Position numbers and translations under genes: made by a program
In this document: piece after piece, positions 25,731-35,100 of the stretch
Numbering within the stretch: the stretch's first letter is position 1
Layout: each line of letters opens with the position of its first letter
Source of the DNA: Lysobacterales bacterium
GTDB taxonomy: Bacteria > Pseudomonadota > Gammaproteobacteria > Xanthomonadales > SZUA-5
Direction of reading: 5' to 3'
Assembly (NCBI GenBank): GCA_022844135.1
Contig: JALHMG010000038.1
Span: 1 to 54,325 of the forward strand
Length of the DNA stretch: 54,325 nt
Notes under the pieces: generated by a model
Seen by the model: the letters and a program-made list of their open reading frames with translations, nothing else
Told to the model about the DNA's origin: nothing
Databases searched by the model: none

Positions 25731-26126
25731 ATGAGTGAAAAGCACCTGGAAGCGTTGCTGCACCCGTCCGTCGGCGTTAAGGTCGACTCCGACCTTCAGG
25801 ACTTCTTGAGCACTATCGGCGATGGTCAACGCTCGGTGGTGGTTGAAGTAGCGCGAGCGCCGTTAAAGCTACTAAAGGCTGAATCGAGGCAACGGCAGTT
25901 GGTTCCCAAGTTCGGGTCTATACCGCAAAACGATGCAATGGAGCGTGTCGCACAGTGGTTTTCGGCATTGCCGCCTGAGTCGGAGGTGGTGCGCTTGGAT
26001 GCCAGCCGGGTTTTTGGCGCAAAGTTAAGCGCAAGCCAATTGCGCGAGATAGCTGCGTGGCCCGAAGTTACTGCAGTGCGACCGAACCGAAGTCATCGGA
26101 CTCTCGTGACGATCGACTCGCCATAA
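25731..26126 (+). CDS. Small I9/prodomain-like putative protease inhibitor
   Basis: A 131-residue soluble protein with no signal peptide. It has a first strand-like stretch (GQRSVVVEVARAPLK) and a C-terminal block AKLSASQLREIAAWPEVTAVRPNR. This is the pattern of inhibitor I9 domains and mirrors the protease's own prodomain (LSVTKEQLNRLPEE...VSAVFVNREVR). Standalone I9-type proteins can inhibit subtilases in trans or act as intramolecular-chaperone-like propeptides. Together with the preceding S8 protease it suggests a protease/inhibitor pair. The assignment rests on pattern similarity only and needs a profile search. Confidence 0.5.
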   Translation: MSEKHLEALLHPSVGVKVDSDLQDFLSTIGDGQRSVVVEVARAPLKLLKAESRQRQLVPKFGSIPQNDAMERVAQWFSALPPESEVVRLDASRVFGAKLSASQLREIAAWPEVTAVRPNRSHRTLVTIDSP

Positions 26127-26338
26127 ATGGCAGTTCCTCAGGCTATGACTCCATAGCCAGTTCTTCCCAGATGCTTTCCTGCCGTCTTGGCCGGATGGGC
26201 TTTACGTGCCAGAGTGCCGCTGAGGGATGGTGCGTTCATCATCTGCTCTATGCAGAACTCTGCAAGCAGCCGCTGGGACAGGTGGCGCGACCGACATGGG
26301 TTTCGTAATCTTACGGATTTCGGTGCGGAAAAGTCCAT

Positions 26339-27193
26339 ATGCAAATTGCTTTCCTGGGCCTCGGCGCGATGGGCGAGCCGATGGCAGGGCATATCGCAGC
26401 CAAAGGTTTTGCGCTCACAATCTGGAACCGCACCGCAGCGCGCACCGCAGCGCTTGCTGAGCGCGGCGTGGCCGCTGCAGCCTTGGCGACCGACGCCGTT
26501 CGCAATGCCGATATCGTGCTGTTGTGCGTCTCAGCCGACCGCGATGTGTTGGCGGTCATCGATCAGATCGCGCCGACGCTGAAGCCAGGTGCAATCGTCA
26601 TCGACAGCTCGACCGTGAGCGCAGATACGGCACGCGAGGCGGCTGCGCGCGTTGCACCGGCGCAGTTTCTCGATGCGCCGCTGTCGGGCGGCGTAGAAGG
26701 CGCGCGCAATGGGCGCTTGAGCGTGATGGTCGGCGGCGATGCGGCGACGTTGGAACGCGCCCGGCCGGTGCTGGAATGTTTTGCAGCGCGGATCACGCAC
26801 ATGGGCGAGGTGGGCGCCGGCCAGGCGACCAAAGCGGTCAACCAGGTGATGGTGGCTGGCATTGCCGAAGCGGTGTGCGAGGCGCTCGCGTTCGGCGAGA
26901 AATTGGGATTGCCACGCGAGCGCCTGCTCGGTGTACTCGGTGCCGGTGCGGCGAATTCCTGGTTCCTCGAAAAGCGCGGCGCATCCATGCTGGAGGAACG
27001 CTTCGACAGCGGCTTCAAGCTCGGATTGCTGCACAAGGATTTGGGGATCGTGCGCGCGATGGCGAAGCGCCTCGGCGCGCATTTGCCGGTGGTCGATGCC
27101 GCCTTTGCGGATTACCAGGCGCTGCTGGATGAGGGACGGTTCGATGAGGAAATCTCGGCGCTGATCCGCTTGAAACGGCGCCTGTTCGTATGA
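26339..27193 (+). CDS. NAD(P)-dependent beta-hydroxyacid dehydrogenase
   Basis: A 284-residue member of the 3-hydroxyisobutyrate dehydrogenase / tartronate semialdehyde reductase / GLYR family. The Rossmann motif is FLGLGAMGEPMAGHIA (5-20) with Asn30-Arg31 (WNRT), a pattern seen in NADP-preferring members. Also visible are the substrate-binding DAPLSGGVEGARNGRLSVMVGG (112-133), the catalytic Lys165 in GQATKAVNQ and the C-terminal FKLGLLHKDLGIV. The start at 26339 follows GGAAAAG. Substrate specificity (short-chain aldehyde or beta-hydroxyacid) cannot be decided. Followed 13 nt later by an SGNH hydrolase, perhaps in one transcript. Confidence 0.9.
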   Translation: MQIAFLGLGAMGEPMAGHIAAKGFALTIWNRTAARTAALAERGVAAAALATDAVRNADIVLLCVSADRDVLAVIDQIAPTLKPGAIVIDSSTVSADTAREAAARVAPAQFLDAPLSGGVEGARNGRLSVMVGGDAATLERARPVLECFAARITHMGEVGAGQATKAVNQVMVAGIAEAVCEALAFGEKLGLPRERLLGVLGAGAANSWFLEKRGASMLEERFDSGFKLGLLHKDLGIVRAMAKRLGAHLPVVDAAFADYQALLDEGRFDEEISALIRLKRRLFV

Positions 27194-27206
27194 GCCGCCG
27201 ATTCGC

Positions 27207-27920
27207 ATGAACCGACTGCACTCACTGCAATTCTGGGCGGCGTTTCCGCTGCTGCTGCCGCAAGCACTTTGGGTCAGGAAGACGGCGTTGCGCTTGCCGC
27301 CAGCGCTGGGGCCGCGCCACGGCATCGTCAACGTTGGCGGCCGGCCGTTGCGCCTGTTCGCGCTTGGAGATTCGATCGTCGCTGGTGTTGGCATCGAAGA
27401 GCTGTTCGACGCCATGCCCGGGCGATTGGTGTCGGCGCTGTTCAAACACACCGGCCGGCCGATCCATTGGCGTGCGCTCGATCGCAACGGAGCGAACAGC
27501 GCAGAGCTCAGGCAAGCATTGCTCGACGAGCCGGGAGAGCCGGCCGATATCGTATTCGTGTCGGTGGGCGTCAATGACGTGACCGGGCTTCGTAGCCAGC
27601 GCGCCTGGCAGCGCGATGTGCGCGCGCTGCTGGCGGCACTGGTGCAGCACTCGCAGCAAGCGCGGATCGTGCTGGCGGCGATCCCGCCGCTGGATGTGTT
27701 TCCCGCATTGCCGAGCCCGTTGCGGCAACTGCTGGGGCGCCGCTCGCGGCAACTCAACGCAATCACTGAACAGATCGTGCGCGAGTTTCCGAACGTTGTG
27801 TTCCTGCCCACGCCCGTACCCGACGACCCGACCATGTTCGCCAGCGACGGCTTCCACCCCAACTCGCGCGCCTGCGCGGTGTGGGCCGAAGCGGTGATCC
27901 AGGCGGCGCTGGGGCGGTGA
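27207..27920 (+). CDS. SGNH/GDSL-family hydrolase
   Basis: A 237-residue esterase-like enzyme. Block I is LFALGDSIVAG with the nucleophile Ser56. Block II Gly is in DRNGANSAELRQ, block III is VSVGVNDVTGL (Asn), and block V is SDGFHPNS with the Asp/His of the triad. The N-terminus has one hydrophobic stretch (LQFWAAFPLLLPQALW) that could anchor it in the membrane. Family members hydrolyse esters of lipids, sugars or cell-wall acetyl groups; the substrate is unknown here. The 37-bp repeat array follows its stop. Confidence 0.85.
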   Translation: MNRLHSLQFWAAFPLLLPQALWVRKTALRLPPALGPRHGIVNVGGRPLRLFALGDSIVAGVGIEELFDAMPGRLVSALFKHTGRPIHWRALDRNGANSAELRQALLDEPGEPADIVFVSVGVNDVTGLRSQRAWQRDVRALLAALVQHSQQARIVLAAIPPLDVFPALPSPLRQLLGRRSRQLNAITEQIVREFPNVVFLPTPVPDDPTMFASDGFHPNSRACAVWAEAVIQAALGR

Positions 27921-27939
27921 GGTTGACGGCTTGGTCCCG

Positions 27940-28167
27940 CCTCGCTTTGGTACGCGGACCCATGGTCCGCAGCTTTTGATCTGGTGCTGCAAAAGCAAGA
28001 GCTGCGGACCATGGGTCCGCGTACCACGAAGCGAGGAGCTGCGGACCATGGGTCCGCGTACCACAAAGCGAAGAGCTGCGGACCATGGGTCCGCGTACCA
28101 CAAAGCGAAGAGCTGCGGACCATGGGTCCGCGTACCACAAAGCGAAGAGCTGCGGACCATGGGTCCG
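27940..28167. repeat. 37-bp tandem repeat array with palindromic core
   Basis: Four full direct units of 37 bp (28000-28036, 28037-28073, 28074-28110, 28111-28147) and a partial fifth (28148-28167), preceded by one inverted copy (27940-27976). Each unit holds the near-palindrome GCGGACC-ATG-GGTCCGC (7-bp arms). Units 3 and 4 look identical; unit 1 differs at a few sites. The array lies between convergent genes (SGNH hydrolase and TonB receptor). Units are head-to-tail without unique spacers, so this is not a CRISPR array. Likely a REP/BIME-like mRNA-end or nucleoid element. Confidence 0.85.
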
Positions 28168-28213
28168 AGCACTTGGCTTTTGCCTATGAACTTGTCACAA
28201 GGACCCGCGTATT

Positions 28214-28244
28214 CGCGGAGCGAGAACCACGTTTTCGCTCCGCG
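28214..28244. repeat. 10-bp stem-loop downstream of the TonB receptor
   Basis: Perfect arms CGCGGAGCGA (28214-28223) and TCGCTCCGCG (28235-28244) around an 11-nt loop, 74 nt past the TonB receptor stop on the minus strand. No T-tract. Together with the neighbouring 37-bp array it makes the 27921-28317 gap almost entirely palindromic; no gene is seen there. Confidence 0.5.
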
Positions 28245-28317
28245 GGCGTGACCTGCTTGAAACCGGATCAGAGTTTACGCAGGAAACGATGGCACGAAGC
28301 CTGTGACCGGAAGCGCA

Positions 28318-30501
28318 TCAGAACTCGTAGGCCGCCGTCAGCGCCCAGGTTCGCGGAGCGCCGTAGAAACCGGTGAGCACGCCTAATGCGGCGATGTTGT
28401 AGCCGGTGGTGCGGTATTCCTCATCAGCGAGATTGCTGCCCTCGAGCGCAAAGCGCCAGTTGTCATTGGCTTGCCAGATGACGCTCGCGCCCCACAGTCC
28501 GTAGCCCTTCTGCGCAATCGCGCTGCTCAAGTCGGTGGTCGGGATCACATCGTCTTGATAGCTGTAGGAAACGCGCGACCGGATCTCGCCGCCCGACGCG
28601 AGCGGGAAAGTGTGCTGCAGCGCAATCGCGCCCGAGTATTCCGGCGCATTGGTGAACTTCTGCGTATCGGCAATATTGACGCCGCGACTGATGAACTCAT
28701 CGTACTCGGCGTCGAGCCAGGCGAGATTACCCTGCAGAGACAGGTTGTCGGTCAGCTGGCCGAAGAACTCCAGCTCCAGGCCTTGCACCGAGGCTTTGCC
28801 GGCATTGGTGAAATCGCCAAAGAAGGCGGGCGGATTGCTGTTCGGGATGGTAGTGAAGATCGACAGCTGGATGTCTTTGTAATCGCTGTTGAAGTACGCC
28901 GCGTTCAAAAACCAACGCTGATCGGCGAAGGCCATTTTTGCGCCCAGCTCGAACGTGGTGACCTGCTCGTCTTCGAACGGCAGACCCGAGGCCGGCACTG
29001 CGGCGATGTTGGCGCGGATGTTGAAGCCGCCGCTCTTGAAACCGCGCGAGGCGAGGCCGTAAATCAGCACATCGTCCGTGGCCTGGTAGTCGAGCGAAAT
29101 CTTCGGCGAGAAGTTGTCGAAAGTAACCGAATCGTCGAGGTCCGAGACGGTCGCCAGTGGAATGCTGAAATTGGCGTCGCGGAAGGTCTGGTTGAAGATG
29201 TTGACGGTCTTTTCTTCCGACGTGAAACGCCCGCCCAGGGTCAGCGCCCATTGGTCGGTGAAGCGATAAGTGCCTTCGCCGTACACGGCGATCGAATCTG
29301 TGTCGACATCGCCGTTGGTGTTGCCGAACGACAGATTGAAGAAGTTGTTGAGCACAGTGCCGCCGGCTTCGCCCTGGAACCAATACAAGCCACCTACGGC
29401 AGTCAGCGCGCCGCCGCTGTCGTAGTTGAGCTGCAATTCCTGGCTCAACTGCTCGTCGCTGTAGAGCGCTTTGACGTCCGCGATGATGTTCGGCAAGGTG
29501 TCGAAGTCGATATTGGTTTCGGTGTCCGACTCGCGATAGGCCGTGATCGACTTGAGCGTGAAGTCGTCCGACAGTTTGAAATCCATCGTCAGGCTGTAGC
29601 CGTTCATCGTGGTGTCGTTGATGTTCGGCATGCCATTGCGTACGTCGTAGCGCGAGTCGAGCGGTAGCAGCGTCGGCGCAAAGCGATTCGGCGCCAACAT
29701 CTGCGCGGCGCGAATGCCGCTGGAGTCGTCGATGCGATCAGCCGTGAGCTTGAAGGAGAAGCGCTCGCTGCCGATGTAGCCCAGCGTCAGTCGACCGGCG
29801 AGAATTTCCTTGTCGCTGACGTCTTCGCCGGTGCGCAGATTCTCGCCATAGCCATCGCGGTTGAGCGATGCCGCGGCGGCGCGCAGGACCAGACCGTTCT
29901 CGCTCAACGGCACATTGAAGCTGCCCTTGGCGTCGAGCTGGCTATAGCTGCCGAAGGTCAGGCTGGCGCGACCGCCGAAGGCGTCTTCCAGCGGACGCGA
30001 CACGTATTTGATCGCACCGCCGATGGTGTTCTTGCCGTACAGCGTGCCTTGCGGACCGCGCAGCACTTCGATGCGCTCGACATCGAATACATCCAGCAGC
30101 GCACCTTGCGGACGCGCGATGTAAACATCATCGAGATAGATGCCGACACCCGGATCGACGCCCCACAACGGATCGGCCTGGCCGACGCCGCGAATGTACG
30201 CGGTAATGGTGCTCGACGAGCCGCGCGCAGCGTAGACCGTGAGGTTGGGCACGAAAGCGTCGAGATCGCTCAAGTCTTCGACGTTCAGCTCGTCGAGCTT
30301 GGCCTCACTGAACGCGGTGACTGCAACCGGCACCTCTTGCAGCGTCTCTTCGCGCTTGCGAGCGGTGACCGTGATCGTCGCCAGCGCCTGCGCGTCGTTC
30401 TTGTCGGCCTCGGATATCGCATCGTCTTCCTGCGCCAGCGCTGGCGGCGCTGCGATAGCGAGCAATAGCGCGAGCGTGAGCGTATTTTTTTGCAGGCGCA
30501 T
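28318..30501 (-). CDS. TonB-dependent outer membrane receptor
   Basis: A 727-residue receptor. It has a signal peptide (MRLQKNTLTLALLLAIAAPPALA), a TonB-box-like ATITVTARKREETLQEVPVAV, a plug domain at about 55-165 (YIRGVGQ, VGIYLDDVYIARPQG, IEVLRGPQGTLYGKNTIGGAIKYVSR) and a 22-strand-type barrel ending AYEF. The ATG at 30501 follows GGGGAGA; the upstream extension to 30582 lacks a signal peptide. This iron-complex/FpvA-like subgroup ("TARKREETLQEVPVAV") is also used for sugars and other small molecules in Lysobacterales and sphingomonads. It is divergent from a GntP-type permease, which may share its substrate (inference). Confidence 0.93.
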   Translation of the reverse strand: MRLQKNTLTLALLLAIAAPPALAQEDDAISEADKNDAQALATITVTARKREETLQEVPVAVTAFSEAKLDELNVEDLSDLDAFVPNLTVYAARGSSSTITAYIRGVGQADPLWGVDPGVGIYLDDVYIARPQGALLDVFDVERIEVLRGPQGTLYGKNTIGGAIKYVSRPLEDAFGGRASLTFGSYSQLDAKGSFNVPLSENGLVLRAAAASLNRDGYGENLRTGEDVSDKEILAGRLTLGYIGSERFSFKLTADRIDDSSGIRAAQMLAPNRFAPTLLPLDSRYDVRNGMPNINDTTMNGYSLTMDFKLSDDFTLKSITAYRESDTETNIDFDTLPNIIADVKALYSDEQLSQELQLNYDSGGALTAVGGLYWFQGEAGGTVLNNFFNLSFGNTNGDVDTDSIAVYGEGTYRFTDQWALTLGGRFTSEEKTVNIFNQTFRDANFSIPLATVSDLDDSVTFDNFSPKISLDYQATDDVLIYGLASRGFKSGGFNIRANIAAVPASGLPFEDEQVTTFELGAKMAFADQRWFLNAAYFNSDYKDIQLSIFTTIPNSNPPAFFGDFTNAGKASVQGLELEFFGQLTDNLSLQGNLAWLDAEYDEFISRGVNIADTQKFTNAPEYSGAIALQHTFPLASGGEIRSRVSYSYQDDVIPTTDLSSAIAQKGYGLWGASVIWQANDNWRFALEGSNLADEEYRTTGYNIAALGVLTGFYGAPRTWALTAAYEF

Positions 30502-30637
30502 GGCCGTCTCCCCGTGTGATGTCGTGCCGTGGAGCCTAGGCGCCTCGCCCGCCGCGCACACTTGTCCGTTGGTACAGTTCATTCGCGCGCCCGGCGATGG
30601 CCAGAATCGGCGCCACTACGATCCGCAGGACAGCTCG

Positions 30638-31954
30638 ATGCTGAGCATGCTAGGACTCATCGGTGGACTGATCTTGCTGATCGTGCTGACGATTCGCGGC
30701 ATGAGTCTTTTCATCGCCACGCCGCTGTGCGCGCTGGTGGTCGCGCTCACCGGCGGCCTGCCGCTTTTGCCCCCGCTCGCGGACGAGGCCGGGACCGACC
30801 TCGCCACCCGGTACATGGCGGGCTTCTCCAAATTCGTCGCCGACTGGTTCTTGATGTTCCTGCTCGGCGCGCTGTTCGGCAAACTGATGGAAGACTCGGG
30901 TGCGGCCGACAGCGTGTCGCGCGCGGTCACCCGACGTATCGGAGTCAAGCACGCAGCGTTCGCAGTTGTCGGCGCGTGCGCAGTGCTCACGTACGGCGGC
31001 GTCAGCTTGTTCGTCGTCGCCTTCAGCGTGTACCCGCTCGCGGTGGCCTTGTTCCGCGAGGCCGACTTGCCGCGCCGTTTCATTCCGGCCGCGTTGGCTT
31101 TCGGCTCGGTGACCTTCACGATGACCAGCGCCGGATCGCCGGAAATCCAGAACTGGATTCCGATCAAATATCTGGGCACCACACACCTTGCCGCTTGGGA
31201 AGTGAGCCTGATCGTTGCGCTGCTGATGATGGCCCTCGGCGGCTGGTGGTTGGCGTGGATGCTCAAGCGCGCCAAGGCGCGCGGCGAGCATTTCGAGGCG
31301 CGCGCTGGCGATCCGTCGTCCGAGCGCATCGATTTGCCGCACCCGCTGCTGGCGCTCGCGCCGCTCGTCGTGGTGCTCGGCGTATCGTTCGCGCTCCACG
31401 AAGCCTATGGCACGTCGGCATTGATCGTGGCCCTGCTCGGCGGTTGCTTCGCCACCGGCGCGATGTCCAAACGCTTTCGCGATGCCGGAAAGGCGCTCGG
31501 AGATGGCTCGATCGGGGCGCTGATTGCGATCGGCAACACCGCCGCCGTGGTCGGATTCGGCGCCGTTGCCAAGGCGACGCCAGCGTTCGCAACCATGGTC
31601 GATGCGGTCACCCATATTCCGGGTAACGGCCTGCTGGCGGCATCGATCGCGGTCGCCGTCATCGCCGGGATGACCGGTTCGGCGTCCGGCGGCCAGGCCA
31701 TCGCGCTGCCGCTGCTGGCGCCGCATTTCCTCGCGCAAGGCGTCAATCCCGAAGCGCTGCATCGCGTGGTCGCCATCGGCTCTGGCAGCCTCGATTCTCT
31801 GCCGCACAACGGCTACGTCGTGACCACTATCCGCGCGATCTGCGGCGAGACGCACAAAGACGCGTACGCCGCCGTGGCGGCACTCACCGTGATCGTGCCG
31901 TTGGTGGGCCTGATCGTGGCGATCGTACTGTTGTCGATGGGATTAGGGCTTTGA
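30638..31954 (+). CDS. GntP-family (gluconate/hydroxyacid) permease
   Basis: An inner membrane transporter of 438 residues with about 12 hydrophobic segments. GntP-type signatures are TYGGVSLFVVAFSVYPLAVALFREADLPRR, TMTSAGSPEIQNWIPIKYLGT, MTGSASGGQAIALPLLA and the C-terminal RVVAIGSGSLDSLPHNGYVVTTIRAICGETHK. Known members import gluconate, idonate or 3-hydroxybutyrate with protons. The ATG at 30638 lies 7 nt after AGGA. The 136-nt gap to the divergent TonB receptor would hold both promoters, suggesting joint control and an outer-plus-inner membrane uptake route. Confidence 0.85.
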   Translation: MLSMLGLIGGLILLIVLTIRGMSLFIATPLCALVVALTGGLPLLPPLADEAGTDLATRYMAGFSKFVADWFLMFLLGALFGKLMEDSGAADSVSRAVTRRIGVKHAAFAVVGACAVLTYGGVSLFVVAFSVYPLAVALFREADLPRRFIPAALAFGSVTFTMTSAGSPEIQNWIPIKYLGTTHLAAWEVSLIVALLMMALGGWWLAWMLKRAKARGEHFEARAGDPSSERIDLPHPLLALAPLVVVLGVSFALHEAYGTSALIVALLGGCFATGAMSKRFRDAGKALGDGSIGALIAIGNTAAVVGFGAVAKATPAFATMVDAVTHIPGNGLLAASIAVAVIAGMTGSASGGQAIALPLLAPHFLAQGVNPEALHRVVAIGSGSLDSLPHNGYVVTTIRAICGETHKDAYAAVAALTVIVPLVGLIVAIVLLSMGLGL

Positions 31955-31955
31955 G

Positions 31956-31990
31956 TACGGGGTACGGGGCACGGGGCACGGGGCACGGGA
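31956..31990. repeat. Heptamer array (TACGGGG/CACGGGG) x5
   Basis: Five consecutive 7-mers: TACGGGG, TACGGGG, CACGGGG, CACGGGG, CACGGGA, starting 2 nt after the permease stop codon. Its reverse-complement partner lies at about 32057-32118, so the transcript could fold into a long hairpin behind the permease gene. Confidence 0.85.
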
Positions 31991-32056
31991 GCCGCTTGGA
32001 AATGGAACGTTCTTGGGTTTTCACGCAATTCGTCATTCCGCATCTCCTATCTCCCA

Positions 32057-32118
32057 TCCCCCGTGCCTCACGCCCCGTGCCTCACGCCCCGTGCCCCGTG
32101 CCCCGTGCCCCCCGCCCC
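32057..32118. repeat. Inverted heptamer array (CCCCGTG) upstream of the tricorn-like gene
   Basis: Roughly eight units of CCCCGTG and variants (CCTCACG, CCCCGTG), the reverse complement of the 31956-31990 array, separated from it by about 66 nt. The 31955-32193 gap contains no gene. Confidence 0.8.
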
Positions 32119-32193
32119 TGACGTCTGTCACAGGAATCGGGCGTGACGATCGGCCTATGCTCGGCGGCTTCCTCGCCACATTGGTGCTCCTGA

Positions 32194-35100
32194 ATGAAAC
32201 TCGCCGCTACTCTTGTGCTGCTTCTTGCAGCGGGCGCCGTGCACGCCGATACGCGCTTGTTACGCTATCCGGACGTTTCGGATGCGCAGATCGCTTTCGT
32301 TTACGCAGGCGATGTTTACATCGTCGCGCGCACCGGCGGCGTAGCGCAGAAATTGACCAGCGGCCCTGGCCTTGAGTTGTTTCCGAAGTTCTCGCCGGAT
32401 GGCAGGCAGATCGCGTTTTCGGCCGAGTATTCGGGCACGCGCCAGGTGTGGGTGATGCCCACCGATGGATCGGCGCCGCCCAGGCAGCTTACGTATTACT
32501 CGGACATCGGCCCGATGCCGCCGCGCGGCGGCTTTGACTATCGCGTGCTCGACTGGACGCCCGATGGCCAAAACGTGCTGGTGCGTATGAATCGTTTTCC
32601 GCTCGACGAGCGCGCCGGTCGGCCGTTCCTGGTGCCGGTGGCCGGGGGCATGGAAACGCCGCTACGTGTGCCGGAGACCGGCGGCGGCATGCTCTCGCCG
32701 GATGGCAATTCGTACGTGTACACACCCATCGATCGCGAGTTCCGCACCTGGAAGCGTACTCGCGGTGGGCGTGCGCAGGATGTCTGGGTGTATGACCTGA
32801 AAAATGACACGTCGCGGCAACTGACCGACCATCGCGGCACCGACAACCAGCCCACCTGGGTGGGCGATGCAATCTATTTCACCTCCGATCGCGAATACAC
32901 CCTGAACCTGTGGCGCACCTCGCCGGACGGCGGCGATGCGGTGCGCGTCACCAACTTCACCGACTACGATGTGCTGTGGCCGAGCGCCGGTCGCGATGCG
33001 ATTGTGTTTGAGCAGGCCGGTCGGTTGTGGTTGCACACGCCCGCCGACGGCGCGACCCAAGCGGTGTCGATCACTGTCAACGGCGATCGCCCGCACTTGC
33101 TGCCGGCCATCAAAAACGTCGCCGCACAAATGGAGGGCTTCGATCTGGCGCCGAATGCGGAACGTGCGCTGGTGTCGGCGCGTGGTGAGCTGTTTACCGT
33201 GCCTGCCAAGAACGGCGAGATCCGCAACATCACCGGCACGCCCGGCGCCCGCGAGCTGGCGGCGAGCTTTACGCCCGATGGCAAGAACGTTGTCTACTTG
33301 TCCGATGCCAGCGGCGAGTACGAGCTGTATTCGCGCGCCTCCGATGGCAGCGGGGAGTCCAAACGGATCACCCGCGATGGCGACATCTGGCGCTTCCCGC
33401 CGCTTGTTTCGCCTGATGGAAAGCGCGTGGTCTACGGCGATCAGAACAATCGCCTGCGCCTGGTGGACATCGACAGCGGGCGCACCACAGACATCGATCG
33501 CGCCACCGTCGGCAATGCGATTACCACGTATGTGTTCTCGCCCGACAGCCAGCACATCGTTTACGTCAAAACCGATGCCACTGGGCTCTCTCGGCTGTGG
33601 CATTACCCGGTTGGCGGCAGTGCAGCGCAACTGACCTTCGGTCTGTTCAATGCCGACTCGCCGAGCTTCGATCCGGAAGGTCGGTATCTGTATTTCACCA
33701 GCGATCGCGAGCACAACCTGCAGTTTTCGTCGTATGAGTTCAATTACCTGTATGTCAACGCAACGCGCTTGTTTGCGGCCACGTTGAGCGCGGACGGACC
33801 CGCGTTGGGCCGTCCGAAGAGCGACGAAATCGGCAGCGGCGCGGCCAAGTCCGACGAGAAGAAAGACGCCGCTAAGCCGGCACTGCGTTTCGATCGCGAC
33901 GGCTTCGATGCGCGTGCGGTGATGCTCGCGCCCGCGCCCGGCAACTACCGCAGTTTGCGCGCCACCAAGAACGGCGTGGTCTACATTGCGCAAAGCAACC
34001 CGCAGGCGCCCGGCGAGCTGAAGCTTTACTCGCTACAAGACGAAAAAGAATCGACGATTCTCAAGGGCGTTGTCGGCTACACATTGAGCGGCGCCGGCGA
34101 GCATGTGCTGTTCGCAACCCCCGATCAGAAAATCGGTATCGCCGAACTCAAAGCCGATCAGGACGCCGGCAAAACGCTCGACCTGAGCCGACTGACGATG
34201 AAGATCGATCCGCGCGTCGAATGGGCGCAGTTGCTGCGCGACGGATGGCGCATCTGGCGCGACTGGTTCTACGACCCCGGCATGCACGGCAACGACTGGG
34301 AAGCGATCTACCAGAAATATGCAGCGCTCCTGCCGCATGTTTCGCATCGCTTCGACCTCGATTACCTGTTCAGCGAAATGGCCGGCGAGTTGAACGCGGG
34401 ACACATCTACGTCGAGCGCGGCGACGAGCCCCAGGTCGAGCGCAAGCCGGGTGGATTCCTCGGCGCCGAGATCGTCGCGGACGACTCCGGGTACTTCAAG
34501 ATCGAGCGCATCTTCCCAGGGCAAAACCACTCAGAGCCATTCCGCTCGCCGCTCACCGAAGCGGGTGCAAACGTATCGGCGGGCGAGTTTGTGATCGCCG
34601 TCGATGGCGTATCGACACGCACGGTGAAGAACTTCTATGAGCTGCTGGAGAACAAAGCCGGACGCCTGGTGGATTTGCGCATCAATGCCCGCCCAGATGC
34701 CGACGGCGCGCGCCTGGTCCGCGTCAAGACGCAGACCAGCGAAGACCAGTTGCGGTACCTGGACTTCGTGGAGCAGCGCCGCGCAATGGTCGACAAGCTC
34801 TCGGGTGGTCGCATCGGCTATGTGCACCTGCCCAACACGCTGTTCGAGGGTAATCGCGAGCTGTTCAAACAGTTCCCGTCGCAGATCACCAAGGAAGCGA
34901 TGATCGTCGACGACCGCTACAACGGCGGTGGGTTCATCCCCGATCGCATGATCGAGATTCTGGCGCGCAAGCCGCTCAATTACTGGAAGCGTCGTGGCCT
35001 CGACCCGCAAGCGCAACCGTTCCTGTCGCACCGAGGGCCGAAAGCGATGCTGATCAACGGTTTGTCGTCGTCAGGCGGCGATGCTTTGCCGTTTTATTTT

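Noticed and set aside
27940-28167. Possible CRISPR array
   Set aside because: Units are contiguous 37-mers with no unique spacers, one copy is inverted, and there are no cas genes.
26531-28172. Long minus-strand frames with repeated GPMVRSSSLCGTRTH-like peptides over the SGNH hydrolase and the repeat array
   Set aside because: They are translations of the 37-bp palindromic array and the antisense of two well-supported genes; no family features.
31956-32118. Heptamer arrays as a phase-variable coding tract
   Set aside because: They lie outside any supported gene; the upstream stop codon precedes the array and the next start is 76 nt after it.
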